A stretch of DNA of 64,000 bases from NCBI GenBank assembly GCA_900102065.1, contig FMVK01000017.1, positions 1-64,000 of the forward strand, given 5' to 3'. Position 1 is the stretch's first letter, and each line of letters begins with the position of its first letter. Both the position numbers and the translations under genes were made by a program. Of the stretch, positions 9,167 to 18,423 are shown in pieces. This DNA is from Lachnospiraceae bacterium XPB1003. GTDB lineage: Bacteria > Bacillota > Clostridia > Lachnospirales > Lachnospiraceae. Under the pieces are notes generated by a model. That model was not told the origin of the DNA. It searched no databases and worked only from the letters and a program-made list of their open reading frames with translations.

Positions 9167-10462
9167 ATGAAAACAGTTTATACCTGTTTTACAACAGATG
9201 TGATCCATGAGGGACACCTTAATATCATAAATGAAGCCGGAAAGCTTGGCCGTGTGGTAGTAGGTGCGCTCAGCATCCCCGAATCCATAAGATTCAACAA
9301 GTTCCCCACGGAGACCATTGAAGAGAGAGTGGCACTTTATAAAGCTATCCCCGGAGTTGACGAAGTGATCATCCAGGAGGATATGAAATACAGTGATGTA
9401 TTCGAGAAGGTTCATCCCGATATCATCATCCATGGTGATAACTGGAAGGAAGGACCCGAGAGTGCTATCCGTGACAGTGTTCTGGCTCTCCTTAAGGAAA
9501 AGGGTGGCGAGCTTGTAGAAGTTCCTTATACCCGTAACGAAAAAGTTAAGAAGATCGACAGACAGCTTAACGAGAAGCTGGCTATGCCCGAGTACAGAAG
9601 AAAGAGACTGAGACAGCTTATCGAGATGCGTCCCGTGGTTAAGATCATGGAGGCTCACAGCGGTCTTACAGGTCTTATATGTGAGAAGACAGTTGTTGAG
9701 AGCGCCGGACGTCTCGATCAGTTTGACGGTATGTGGGTAAGCTCACTTTGCGACAGTACTGACAGAGGTAAGCCGGATATCGAGCTTGTTGATATGACAA
9801 GCCGTATGCGCACCATCGACGATATCCTTGAAGTTACAACCAAGCCTATCATCCTTGACGGTGATACCGGCGGACTTGCAGAGCACTTTGTATATAACGT
9901 TCGTACTCTTGAGAGAAGCGGTGTGTCCGCAGTTATCATCGAAGATAAGGTTGGTCTCAAGAAGAATTCACTCTTCGGTACGGAAGTAAAGCAGACACAG
10001 GATTCCATCGAGAATTTCTCTGCAAAGATTGCGGCAGGTAAGCATGCACAGCTTACGGATGATTTCATGATCATCGCACGTATCGAGAGCCTTATCCTTG
10101 AGCAGGGAATGAAGGACGCTCTTGAGAGAGCTGTTGCATTCGTTGCGGCAGGTGCTGACGGTATCATGATCCATTCAAGGAAGAAAGATCCTGCTGAGAT
10201 ATTTGAATTCTGCGATAAGTTCCGTGAACTTGATAAGCACACACCTATCGTTGTTGTTCCCACTTCCTTCAATTCGGTTACGGAAGAGGAGCTTTCATCA
10301 CACGGTGTAAATATAGTTATATATGCGAACCAGCTCATGCGAGCAGCTTTCCCGGTTATGGTTTCCACTGCTGAGGAGATCTTGAAGAATCATCGTGCGC
10401 TTGAAGTTGATTCCAAGCTGATGCCTTTCAAGGATATCATCAGACTGATCGACGAGCTGTAA
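9167..10462 (+). CDS. pepM: Cytidylyltransferase-phosphoenolpyruvate mutase fusion
   Basis: PEP mutase catalyses the committed step of phosphonate synthesis, PEP to phosphonopyruvate. The C-terminal domain (about 150-431) has DGDTGG at 231-236 and the diagnostic EDKVGLKKNS from residue 259, which separates mutases from isocitrate lyase-like relatives. The N-terminal domain (about 1-135) is a HIGH-type nucleotidyltransferase with HEGH at 14-17 and IHGDNW near 88-93, related to glycerol-3-phosphate or phosphoethanolamine cytidylyltransferases. Such fusions are known in phosphonate loci and suggest coupling to CMP activation. A separate GT-A type cytidylyltransferase lies at 13482, so the cluster has two activating domains. 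TAAGGAG precedes the start. Confidence 0.92.
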   Translation: MKTVYTCFTTDVIHEGHLNIINEAGKLGRVVVGALSIPESIRFNKFPTETIEERVALYKAIPGVDEVIIQEDMKYSDVFEKVHPDIIIHGDNWKEGPESAIRDSVLALLKEKGGELVEVPYTRNEKVKKIDRQLNEKLAMPEYRRKRLRQLIEMRPVVKIMEAHSGLTGLICEKTVVESAGRLDQFDGMWVSSLCDSTDRGKPDIELVDMTSRMRTIDDILEVTTKPIILDGDTGGLAEHFVYNVRTLERSGVSAVIIEDKVGLKKNSLFGTEVKQTQDSIENFSAKIAAGKHAQLTDDFMIIARIESLILEQGMKDALERAVAFVAAGADGIMIHSRKKDPAEIFEFCDKFRELDKHTPIVVVPTSFNSVTEEELSSHGVNIVIYANQLMRAAFPVMVSTAEEILKNHRALEVDSKLMPFKDIIRLIDEL

Positions 10463-10475
10463 GCTCTTATTTGAG

Positions 10476-13370
10476 ATGATATTGACCATATTGTATGACA
10501 TCATAATACTTCCGCTTGTGTATCTGGTGCAGGCTATATTCTCGGCGGTTTATCTCCTCTGTTATAACCCGGGACTTTCGATAATCGCCGTGAGTCTTAC
10601 TGTAAATATACTCTGCCTTCCTTTATACAAGCGGGCTGATGCCGTGCAGGAGGCTGAACGTGACAAGCAGGCGGCCATGAAGCCCTGGCTTTCGCACATC
10701 AGGGAATTCTTTTCGGGCGACGAGCGCTTCATGATAGAGCAGGCGTATTACAGAGAACAGCATTATTCTCCCCTGTCTGCCGTGAAGGGTTCCGTATCCC
10801 TGATCCTGCAGATACCTTTTCTTATTGCGGCATACAGATACCTTTCTACGCTTCCCGTGCTTGAGGGGAGTGCTTTTTTTGTAATCGGGGATCTGTCAAA
10901 ACCTGACGGGCTCATCAATATCGGAGGACTTTCCATCAATCTCCTGCCGATACTCATGACTCTCATCAATTTCCTTTCTTCATACATCTATACGAAGGGA
11001 TTTGCGTTCAAGGATAAGTTCCAGCTCTATGTGATAGCGCTGATCTTCCTTGTTTTTCTCTATCCATGTCCGTCGGGACTGGTTTTCTATTGGACTCTGA
11101 ATAACCTGTTCTCACTTTTGAAGAATGTATTCATGAAGGTAGTAAAGAACCCGGGACGGATACTTGCGATATTGTGTGCTGTCGGCGGTGCGGCTTTCTT
11201 CATCTGGGGAACATGTACCGGCAAGATGATGAAGTACGATCTGCAGGGCAGACGTGTTGCTGATATGGGACATATTCTTTTTATCGCAGTGATTAGTGTG
11301 GCTGCGATGTTGCCGCTCATAATGAGGATCCGCACCAAGCGGATAAATACAGAGCATGAGGGTATTAATAATGCAAGTGAAGGCCGAAATAATTCAGATC
11401 GTGCCGGAAAAGAAGCTGCTGATGAAATACAGGAGAAGGGCGATCGTGCCGGCTCAGCCTCAGATAAAAATGTCTTTGGCCTGTGGGTGATCTCGGGACT
11501 CCTTACGGTAATGGTCTTCGGTGTGCTGATACCTTTGGCGGTAATCTCTTCTTCACCCGCTGATTTTACTGATGTGGCAGCATTCAGGGATCCCTTAAGA
11601 TACGTGGGGACGGTGGCATGTGTTGCCTTCGGTTACTTCTTCATATGGGGAGGCATAGCCTATGCGCTTACGCCAAATGAGCACAGGGAGAAAGCAGGTA
11701 TCATCTATGTACTGATCGCAGTCTGCACTGTCATTGATTATATGATCTTCTCCGGTGATTTCGGAGTCATGTACTCCGATATGACTTTCTCCGGAGGTGT
11801 TTCATTTGCGACATCCACACAGTTGTTGAATGCATCGGCTCTCATCCTTGCCGGTGTGGCTGCAGTGATGCTTTATAAGAGATCGAGGAAGGTACTGACT
11901 GTTGTATTCACAGCCATGCTCTTAGGTGCGGCAGTGATCGCGATACGTGATCTGGGAAAAGCAGGAGCGCAGATAAAAGAGCTTAAGGTGGGAGCTTTTG
12001 CGGCTCAGGATCCTGACTCTGACAAGATATTCAGTCTCAGCAAAGATAAGAAAAACGTTGTTGTGATAATGCTTGATCGTTCCATTGCGGGACAGGTTAA
12101 GTTCGTCTTTGATGAGAAGCCGGAGCTTCTTGAGAAGTTCAGGGGATTTACTTACTATCCCAATACGCTTTCTTTCGGAATATATACTAACTTTGCTTCG
12201 GCACCTGCTTACGGCGGATATGAATATACGCCGATGAATATGAACATGAGGAGCAGCGAATCTCTTGAAGAGAAGCAGAATGAAGCTTTAAAAGTACTTC
12301 CGGAGCTTTTCTCCGAAGCGGGATGGAAAGTGACTGTTACGGATCCTCCTTATGCGGGATACAGTGACGTGTCGGATCTCAGTATTTTTGAAGGCATGGA
12401 AAATGTTGATGCCGTAAGCACCATCAACGGTGAGTATCTCCACCTCTTAACGGCCGAAGAAAAGGCTCAGATGGAGATGGCCAAGGGTGGCGAGTACTGG
12501 AGGTTCTTCATGTACAGTGTGATGAGAGCAGCTCCCGTCTCACTCCAGAACATGATCTACTCCAGAGGAAAATATATGTCCCTTACACAGTTCCCGCGAG
12601 CATATCTCAATAATTATGCTGTTATAGAGAATCTTTCGGAACTGACTGAAGTGGCAGATGCCGCTTCGTATCGGGATGAAGGATCTGAGACTGGTTCAAA
12701 AGACAGCCCGGATCCTGATTTGACCACCGGTGTGGAAACAGAGGGTAACTTTATATATATCTATAATGCCATGACTCATGAGCAGGCGGATCTCCAGCTT
12801 CCGGATTATGAGTATAAGGCGCATCCGGTTGAAGCCGGTGACGGTATATCATGGCATTCCTTCAATGCGGAGAACAGGTATTTCAGTCTGATGCGCTCCT
12901 TCATGTGTCTGGGAGAATGGTTTGATATGCTGAGAGCTGAAGGTGTATATGACAACACCAGGATCATCCTTGTGGCTGATCACGGTGACGGAAGGAGAGA
13001 GTTTGACGAGCTTATCCTTGATGACGGTTATGATGCCGAGGCACTGACGCCTCTTCTTATGGTCAAGGATTTTGGCAGTAACGGGGAGCTTGTGACGGAT
13101 GATACTTTCATGACCAATGCGGATGTTCCCTGGATGGCTGCAGACGGAATGATCGCAGATCCGGTGAATCCCTTTACAGGCAAGGCACTGAATGACGTGG
13201 AAAAATATGCTCACGATCAGATCGTGACATCGTCAGATAATAACAGACTTGAGAATAACAGCGGTAATGTATATGACACCGGGGATGCAGCCTGGTATTC
13301 GGTTCATGATAATGTATGGGATAAGGATAACTGGACCAATATCGGAGCGGATAACGCGGCAGAGAAATAA
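10476..13370 (+). CDS. YidC-like membrane domain fused to sulfatase/LTA synthase-like domain
   Basis: A 964-residue fusion. Residues 1-220 are recognisably YidC/Oxa1: membrane helices, the charged cytoplasmic hairpin after LPLYKRAD, LQIPFLIAAYRYL and a C-terminal PSGLVFYWTLNNLFSLL. In the family motif VRLLLLPL the groove arginine is replaced (VNILCLPL, Asn44), so classical insertase function is doubtful. A soluble charged insert (about 290-325) and a second set of membrane helices (about 330-500) follow. Residues about 520-950 form an alkaline phosphatase-superfamily domain with a metal-site aspartate Asp534 (VVVIMLDRS) and ADHGDG at 834-839, like LtaS or phosphoethanolamine transferases facing outward. 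In this locus it probably transfers a phosphonate-bearing head group to a lipid or polymer; that is inference. Fourth gene of the cluster, 13 bases after pepM. Confidence 0.8.
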   Translation: MILTILYDIIILPLVYLVQAIFSAVYLLCYNPGLSIIAVSLTVNILCLPLYKRADAVQEAERDKQAAMKPWLSHIREFFSGDERFMIEQAYYREQHYSPLSAVKGSVSLILQIPFLIAAYRYLSTLPVLEGSAFFVIGDLSKPDGLINIGGLSINLLPILMTLINFLSSYIYTKGFAFKDKFQLYVIALIFLVFLYPCPSGLVFYWTLNNLFSLLKNVFMKVVKNPGRILAILCAVGGAAFFIWGTCTGKMMKYDLQGRRVADMGHILFIAVISVAAMLPLIMRIRTKRINTEHEGINNASEGRNNSDRAGKEAADEIQEKGDRAGSASDKNVFGLWVISGLLTVMVFGVLIPLAVISSSPADFTDVAAFRDPLRYVGTVACVAFGYFFIWGGIAYALTPNEHREKAGIIYVLIAVCTVIDYMIFSGDFGVMYSDMTFSGGVSFATSTQLLNASALILAGVAAVMLYKRSRKVLTVVFTAMLLGAAVIAIRDLGKAGAQIKELKVGAFAAQDPDSDKIFSLSKDKKNVVVIMLDRSIAGQVKFVFDEKPELLEKFRGFTYYPNTLSFGIYTNFASAPAYGGYEYTPMNMNMRSSESLEEKQNEALKVLPELFSEAGWKVTVTDPPYAGYSDVSDLSIFEGMENVDAVSTINGEYLHLLTAEEKAQMEMAKGGEYWRFFMYSVMRAAPVSLQNMIYSRGKYMSLTQFPRAYLNNYAVIENLSELTEVADAASYRDEGSETGSKDSPDPDLTTGVETEGNFIYIYNAMTHEQADLQLPDYEYKAHPVEAGDGISWHSFNAENRYFSLMRSFMCLGEWFDMLRAEGVYDNTRIILVADHGDGRREFDELILDDGYDAEALTPLLMVKDFGSNGELVTDDTFMTNADVPWMAADGMIADPVNPFTGKALNDVEKYAHDQIVTSSDNNRLENNSGNVYDTGDAAWYSVHDNVWDKDNWTNIGADNAAEK

Positions 13371-13474
13371 CAGCGGAGCGCAGTGAGCAATCCGACAGAA
13401 AGATAACAGCGGAGCGCAGTGAGCAATCCGACAGAATGATAACGGAGAAGCGCGATAAGCGATCCGGAACGGAG
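13367..13474. repeat. Three tandem 36-bp repeats between the YidC-sulfatase and pntC genes
   Basis: Copies begin at 13367, 13403 and 13439, an exact 36-base period. The first two are almost identical (ATAACAGCGGAGCGCAGTGA followed by GCAATCCGACAGAA); the third is degenerate. The first copy includes the TAA stop of the upstream gene. The period is a multiple of three, and each copy carries a stop in the upstream frame. Confidence 0.85.
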
Positions 13475-13481
13475 GAATGAT

Positions 13482-14234
13482 ATGGCTGAAGAGATAGCGG
13501 TATTGATGGCAGCAGGTATGGGAACCAGGATGCGTCCCCTTACGGAGAAGACGGCAAAGCCTCTTGTTAAAGTTAAGGGCAAGGCCATGATCGAGACAGT
13601 TATAGAAGGGCTTAAGGCCAGAGGCGTGAAGAGATTCTACGTGGTGACAGGCTATAAGGGTGAGCAGTTTGAACCCCTGACTGAAAAATACACGGATGCT
13701 GCAGCGGGAACAAGCCTGCAGATCATTAAGAACGAAGTCTTTGAGACAGTAAATAATATCTCGTCCATATATGCAGCATGTAAGACAGAGGCTGAAAATG
13801 GAGAGAGCATCATAGGTTGTGCCGATATGTTTATCTGCGAGGCCGACCTTTACATCCCGGATTCCAAGGTGTTCATGGCGGAGCTGGACAGATCCTGTTA
13901 TTTCGGCAAGATGGTAGAGGGTTATTCCGATGACTGGGTCTTCGAGCAGGACAGCGCCGGACGTATCACCAGAGTGGGCAAGCAGGGCAGAGACGTGTAT
14001 AATATGGTCGGGATTTCTTTTTTCAAAAAAGAGGACGCGAAGATATTAAATGAGGCCATGATGGAGGCTTACGGCAAGCCCGGATATGAGGATCTTTTCT
14101 GGGATGATGTGGTCAATGCCAACCTGAATAAGTTAAACCTCACGGTGCATCCCATTGAAGAGAATGAGATAACGGAGATCGATTCCTGCGACGAGCTTGC
14201 GGTGGTTGATCCCGATTATGAGAAATGGAATTAA
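13482..14234 (+). CDS. pntC: LicC/PntC-like CTP: phosphonate (AEP) cytidylyltransferase
   Basis: A 250-residue GT-A nucleotidyltransferase of the LicC/phosphocholine cytidylyltransferase type: N-terminal LMAAGMGTRMRPLTEKTAKP is the NTP-binding loop with the catalytic Arg and Lys, and CADMFI near 108-113 holds the metal aspartate. In phosphonate clusters such proteins (PntC) make CMP-AEP from CTP and AEP. Substrate choice here rests on the neighbours, phosphocholine being the main alternative. GGAGG precedes ATG 13482. It is followed 12 bases later by the decarboxylase, so it is in the same operon. Confidence 0.82.
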   Translation: MAEEIAVLMAAGMGTRMRPLTEKTAKPLVKVKGKAMIETVIEGLKARGVKRFYVVTGYKGEQFEPLTEKYTDAAAGTSLQIIKNEVFETVNNISSIYAACKTEAENGESIIGCADMFICEADLYIPDSKVFMAELDRSCYFGKMVEGYSDDWVFEQDSAGRITRVGKQGRDVYNMVGISFFKKEDAKILNEAMMEAYGKPGYEDLFWDDVVNANLNKLNLTVHPIEENEITEIDSCDELAVVDPDYEKWN

Positions 14235-14246
14235 GGAGAAACAAAA

Positions 14247-15386
14247 ATGACAGCTGAAAAATTCGCCGAGATACTTGGAAGTGATTTCTATACGGGCGTA
14301 CCCGATTCACAGTTAAAAGCTCTTTGCAACTATCTGATGAGCAGATACGGCATCGATGCAAAGCATCATATCATTGCTGCAAATGAGGGAAATGCCGCAG
14401 CTCTTGCTGCAGGCTACAATCTTGCTACCGGCAAGGTGCCTGTCGTATATATGCAGAACAGCGGTGAGGGTAATATCATCAACCCTCTCGCATCTCTTTT
14501 AAACGATAAGGTATATGCGATCCCTACTATTTTCGTCATCGGATGGAGAGGCGAGCCGGGCGTTCATGACGAGCCCCAGCATATCTATCAGGGAATCGTG
14601 ACCGTTAAGCTCATGGAGGATATGGATGTTAAGACTTTCGTCCTTTCATCGGATACAACCGAAGACGAGCTGAAGGCTGCCATGAAGGAGTTCGAGAATC
14701 TCTTATCCGCAGGCAAGCAGGTTGCCATCGTTATCCGCAAGGGCGCACTTTCCTTCGATGGAAAAGTTAAGTATGGCAATGATAACAGCATGAACCGTGA
14801 AGAAGCTATCAGACATATCATCCGGGTTACAGGTGATGATCCCGTGGTTTCAACGACAGGTAAGATAAGCAGAGAGCTCTTCGAGAGCAGAGAGCTTCCT
14901 GAGAACGCAGGTGAAGATGCATATACAAAGCATTGCAGAGATTTCCTTACTGTAGGTTCCATGGGACACTGCTCATCGATCGCGCTTGCTGTTGCGATCA
15001 ATAAGCCCGAGAAAAAAGTATGGTGTATAGACGGAGACGGTGCGATGCTCATGCATATGGGAGCCATGGCTGTGACAGGTGCCAACAGACCTTCAAATAT
15101 GGTTCATATCATCATCAACAATTCCGCTCACGAGACAGTGGGAGGAATGCCTACGGTTGCAGGCGCACTGGATGTGACAGCTATCGCAAAGGCTTGCGGA
15201 TATCCCAATGCTGTAACGGTTGATAATTATGATGATCTTGATAAGGCTCTTGAGGCAGCAAGGGATAAAAATGAACTTTCACTTATTGAGATCAAGTGCC
15301 AGGTGGGCGCACGTGATGACCTCGGACGTCCTACTACTACGGCGCTTGAGAACAAAGAGAACTTTATGAAGTTCTTGGCAAAATAA
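14247..15386 (+). CDS. ppd: Phosphonopyruvate decarboxylase
   Basis: A ThDP enzyme that decarboxylates phosphonopyruvate to phosphonoacetaldehyde, pulling the unfavourable PEP mutase reaction forward. The N-terminal PYR domain has Glu47 in IIAANEGNAAALAAG, the residue that activates ThDP; FYTGVPDSQLK is typical of phosphonopyruvate and sulfopyruvate decarboxylases. The C-terminal PP domain has the GDGA...(about 25)...NN metal/ThDP motif (CIDGDGAMLMHMG ... HIIINN). Length of 379 residues is normal. AAGGAG lies 8 bases before the ATG. Sulfopyruvate decarboxylase is ruled out by the PEP mutase and AEP transaminase nearby. Confidence 0.93.
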   Translation: MTAEKFAEILGSDFYTGVPDSQLKALCNYLMSRYGIDAKHHIIAANEGNAAALAAGYNLATGKVPVVYMQNSGEGNIINPLASLLNDKVYAIPTIFVIGWRGEPGVHDEPQHIYQGIVTVKLMEDMDVKTFVLSSDTTEDELKAAMKEFENLLSAGKQVAIVIRKGALSFDGKVKYGNDNSMNREEAIRHIIRVTGDDPVVSTTGKISRELFESRELPENAGEDAYTKHCRDFLTVGSMGHCSSIALAVAINKPEKKVWCIDGDGAMLMHMGAMAVTGANRPSNMVHIIINNSAHETVGGMPTVAGALDVTAIAKACGYPNAVTVDNYDDLDKALEAARDKNELSLIEIKCQVGARDDLGRPTTTALENKENFMKFLAK

Positions 15387-15408
15387 TATATTTTTACGGA
15401 GGTGTTTC

Positions 15409-15954
15409 ATGGCTGCAGGTAAGGATATTGAAGAAAAGCTTAAAAGTTATATCAGAACCATTCCCGACTTTCCGCAGAAGGGAATACAGTTTAGAGATAT
15501 CACCACTCTTATCGGAAATGCCGACGGACTTAAGCTTTCGGTGGATACGCTGACGGATCTTGCGGCAGACGTGGAATACGATGTGGTGGCCGGTGCGGAA
15601 TCCAGAGGTTTTATCTTTGGTGCACCTATCGCTTACAAGACAGGCAAGCCCTTCGTGCTTATCAGGAAGAAGGGAAAGCTTCCCGGTGAGACAGTGGAGA
15701 TGAGCTACGATCTCGAATACGGTTCCACCACACTTGAAATGCATAAGGACAGCATAAATAAGGGCGAAAAAGTGTTGATCGTAGATGACCTCATCGCTAC
15801 GGGCGGCACCACGGAAGCCATGATCAAATTAGTTGAATCACTGGGCGGCGTGGTAGCTGCAGTGCTCGTATTGGTAGAGCTGCCCGACCTCAAGGGAAGA
15901 GAGAAGATATCAAAATACAAGCTGCTTTCGGCAGTTGAATTTCTCGGTGAATAA
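15409..15954 (+). CDS. apt: Adenine phosphoribosyltransferase
   Basis: Salvages adenine with PRPP to AMP in the cytosol. 181 residues, normal for Apt. The PRPP-binding loop VLIVDDLIATGGTTEA is intact, with AGAESRGFIFGAPIA and the flexible RKKGKLPGETV segment upstream. CGGAGG lies 7 bases before the ATG. Its TAA overlaps the rel start by one base (ATAATG), so the two are translationally coupled, an arrangement common in Clostridia. Confidence 0.95.
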   Translation: MAAGKDIEEKLKSYIRTIPDFPQKGIQFRDITTLIGNADGLKLSVDTLTDLAADVEYDVVAGAESRGFIFGAPIAYKTGKPFVLIRKKGKLPGETVEMSYDLEYGSTTLEMHKDSINKGEKVLIVDDLIATGGTTEAMIKLVESLGGVVAAVLVLVELPDLKGREKISKYKLLSAVEFLGE

Positions 15955-18383
15955 TGGGAACTGAAAACGACAAAGTTAAAAAAGATATAGATGAACTGGA
16001 GCAGCTGATAGAGAACTCGGATAAGAATGTTCCCAGGCTCCAGAAGGATGATATAGAACTGGTAAAGGAGAGTGCCGAAGCAACAAAGGCACTTTCTGCC
16101 GATGATGTGCGCCCTTCTGTTGTGATCGATGACGGACGTATCGAGAAGATCGCGGAATTCCAGCCGCCTGAAACACTCTATAAGGAACTGATAGACAGGG
16201 TTAAGAAGTATCATCCCTCGGATGATATATCTCTTATAGAGAAGGCCTATAATACGGCACGCGAGACTCACGGAGATCAGATGAGGAAATCCGGAGAGCC
16301 CTATATCGTTCATCCTCTCTGCGTGGCGATAATCCTTGCAGATATGGAGATGGATAAGGAGACTGTTGCAGCCGGTATCCTTCATGATGTGGCGGAAGAT
16401 ACCACTATGACTGTGGAGGATATCAAGGAGGGATTCGGAGAAGAAGTAGCCTTCCTTGTTGACGGCGTGACGAAGCTCTCCAAGATCCAGTACACTGCTG
16501 ACAAGCTTGATATGCAGGCGCTTAACCTGCGCAAGATGTTCCTTGCCATGGCAAAGGATATCCGTGTCATAATGATCAAGCTCGCGGATCGTCTGCATAA
16601 TATGCGTACTCTTTCTTATCACAAAGAAGAGAAGCAAAAAGAGATAGCAAGAGAGACACTTGATATCTATGCACCCATAGCACAGAGACTCGGTATCTCC
16701 AAGATCAAGGTTGAGCTGGAAGATCTGTGTCTTAAATATCTGGAGCCGGAGATATATCACAATCTTGCCATCATGATCGCCGAGCGTAAGTCTGAGCGTG
16801 AAAGAGTTGTGCAGGATATCGTTGATGAAGTATCGAAGCATATCTCGGCAGCGGGCATCAATGCGAAGATTGACGGACGTGCAAAGCACTTCTTCAGTAT
16901 CTACAAGAAGATGAAGAACCAGAATAAGACTCTGGATCAGATCTACGATCTCTTTGCAGTGCGTATCATCGTTGCCAGCGTAAGAGACTGCTATGCGGCA
17001 CTGGGTGTCATCCACGAGATATATAAGCCCATCCCCGGAAGATTCAAGGACTACATCGCTGTCCCCAAGGACAACATGTATCAGTCACTTCATACGACTC
17101 TTGCAGGCGCAAACGGAGTGCCTTTTGAGATACAGATAAGAACCTATGAGATGCACCGCACTGCTGAGTACGGTATCGCGGCGCACTGGAAATACAAGGA
17201 AGCATCCGACGGACGCGCACCGGAACTTCAGGAAGAAGAGAAGTTAACGTGGCTCAGGCAGATCCTTGAATGGCAGAAGGACATGTCGGATAACAGAGAG
17301 TTCATGAGCCTGCTAAAGAGCGACCTTGATCTTTTCTCCGATAACGTATACTGCTTTACTCCAACCGGCGATGTAAAGAACCTGCCTGCAGGCTCCACTC
17401 CGGTAGACTTCGCCTACAGCATCCATTCCGATGTGGGAAATCATATGATGGGTGCCCGTGTTAACGGCAAGCTCGTTACCATCAACTACGAGATCAAGAA
17501 CGGCGATGTGATAGAGATCCTCACCAGCCAGAATTCCAAGGGCCCCAGCCGTGACTGGCTTGGAATAGTTAAGTCGGCACAGGCACGCACGAAGATATCC
17601 CAGTGGTTCAGGGGCGAGTTCAAGGAAGAGAATATCGAGCACGGTAAGGAACTCTTCAATGCATACTGCAAGAACAGAGGTATCAATCCTCAGGATATAC
17701 TTAAGCCCGAATTTGAAGAGGCTCTACTGAAAAAGCAGGGCTTCAGGGACTGGGATAATCTGATGAGTGCCGTTGGCCATGGCGCGCTGCGTGAAGGCCA
17801 GGTGGTCAACAGACTCATAGAGATAAGAGAGGCATACCTTAAGCAGCACCAGACCGATGCGGATGTACTTGCCAAGATTCAGACCAAGTCCCAGAGCGGA
17901 AGTGTAAAGCATCACGGCGGAAAGAACGGCGGAATAGTTGTAAAGGGCGTATCCGGAATGGCTATCCGTTTCCCGAAATGCTGTACGCCTCTTCCCGGTG
18001 ATGACATCATCGGATATGTGACCAGAGGACGCGGCGTTACCATTCACAGGAAGGACTGCGTCAATATCCTGAACATTCCCGACGGCGAGGAAGACAGACT
18101 TGTGGAAGCAGGCTGGGAGCTTGATGAAGCTACATCCCCGGGCAGCAGATATATCGTTGAGATCGTGGTATATGCCGAGAACAGATCGGGACTCCTTACG
18201 GATATCTCGAAGAAATTCTCGGATGAGAATATTGATATCATTTCATTATCGACCAATACGGATTCAAAGGGACGCGTTACCATGAGGATCTCATTCGAGA
18301 CCGCATCACGTTCCGATATGGACAGACTCTGCGATAAGATCAGGATGGTAGAGAACGTTACTGATGTAAGGAGACCTGAGTAA
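15954..18383 (+). CDS. rel: Bifunctional (p)ppGpp synthetase/hydrolase
   Basis: Controls the stringent response by making and degrading (p)ppGpp. Domain order: an acidic N-terminal extension (1-70) not usual in the family; HD hydrolase domain with HDVAED at 144-149 and LVDGVTKLSKI; synthetase domain with GRAKHFFSIYKKMK and MYQSLHTTL; TGS domain with FTPTGDVKNLPAGSTPVDFAY; a Cys-containing ZFD region (FPKCCTPLPGDDIIGYVTRG); C-terminal ACT domain (VYAENRSGLLTDIS). Both active sites look intact, so it is a long bifunctional Rel. No good ribosome binding site precedes it because the start overlaps apt. Confidence 0.96.
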   Translation: MGTENDKVKKDIDELEQLIENSDKNVPRLQKDDIELVKESAEATKALSADDVRPSVVIDDGRIEKIAEFQPPETLYKELIDRVKKYHPSDDISLIEKAYNTARETHGDQMRKSGEPYIVHPLCVAIILADMEMDKETVAAGILHDVAEDTTMTVEDIKEGFGEEVAFLVDGVTKLSKIQYTADKLDMQALNLRKMFLAMAKDIRVIMIKLADRLHNMRTLSYHKEEKQKEIARETLDIYAPIAQRLGISKIKVELEDLCLKYLEPEIYHNLAIMIAERKSERERVVQDIVDEVSKHISAAGINAKIDGRAKHFFSIYKKMKNQNKTLDQIYDLFAVRIIVASVRDCYAALGVIHEIYKPIPGRFKDYIAVPKDNMYQSLHTTLAGANGVPFEIQIRTYEMHRTAEYGIAAHWKYKEASDGRAPELQEEEKLTWLRQILEWQKDMSDNREFMSLLKSDLDLFSDNVYCFTPTGDVKNLPAGSTPVDFAYSIHSDVGNHMMGARVNGKLVTINYEIKNGDVIEILTSQNSKGPSRDWLGIVKSAQARTKISQWFRGEFKEENIEHGKELFNAYCKNRGINPQDILKPEFEEALLKKQGFRDWDNLMSAVGHGALREGQVVNRLIEIREAYLKQHQTDADVLAKIQTKSQSGSVKHHGGKNGGIVVKGVSGMAIRFPKCCTPLPGDDIIGYVTRGRGVTIHRKDCVNILNIPDGEEDRLVEAGWELDEATSPGSRYIVEIVVYAENRSGLLTDISKKFSDENIDIISLSTNTDSKGRVTMRISFETASRSDMDRLCDKIRMVENVTDVRRPE

Positions 18384-18423
18384 GCAGCATTAGGATGGGA
18401 AACATTAATTGCGGAGATCGTGT

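Noticed and set aside
8738-9658. 306-codon minus-strand frame across the TagF-like and pepM genes
   Set aside because: Low-complexity Ser/Phe-rich translation opposite Lys/Glu-rich coding sequence; no ribosome binding site.
10476-13370. True sulfatase
   Set aside because: No Cys/Ser-x-Pro-x-Arg maturation motif is seen; the domain is closer to LtaS-type phosphotransferases.
15705-17015. 436-codon open frame on the minus strand inside apt/rel
   Set aside because: It is antisense to two clearly conserved genes and its translation (rich in Leu/His/Cys, no domain) is that of a complement shadow.
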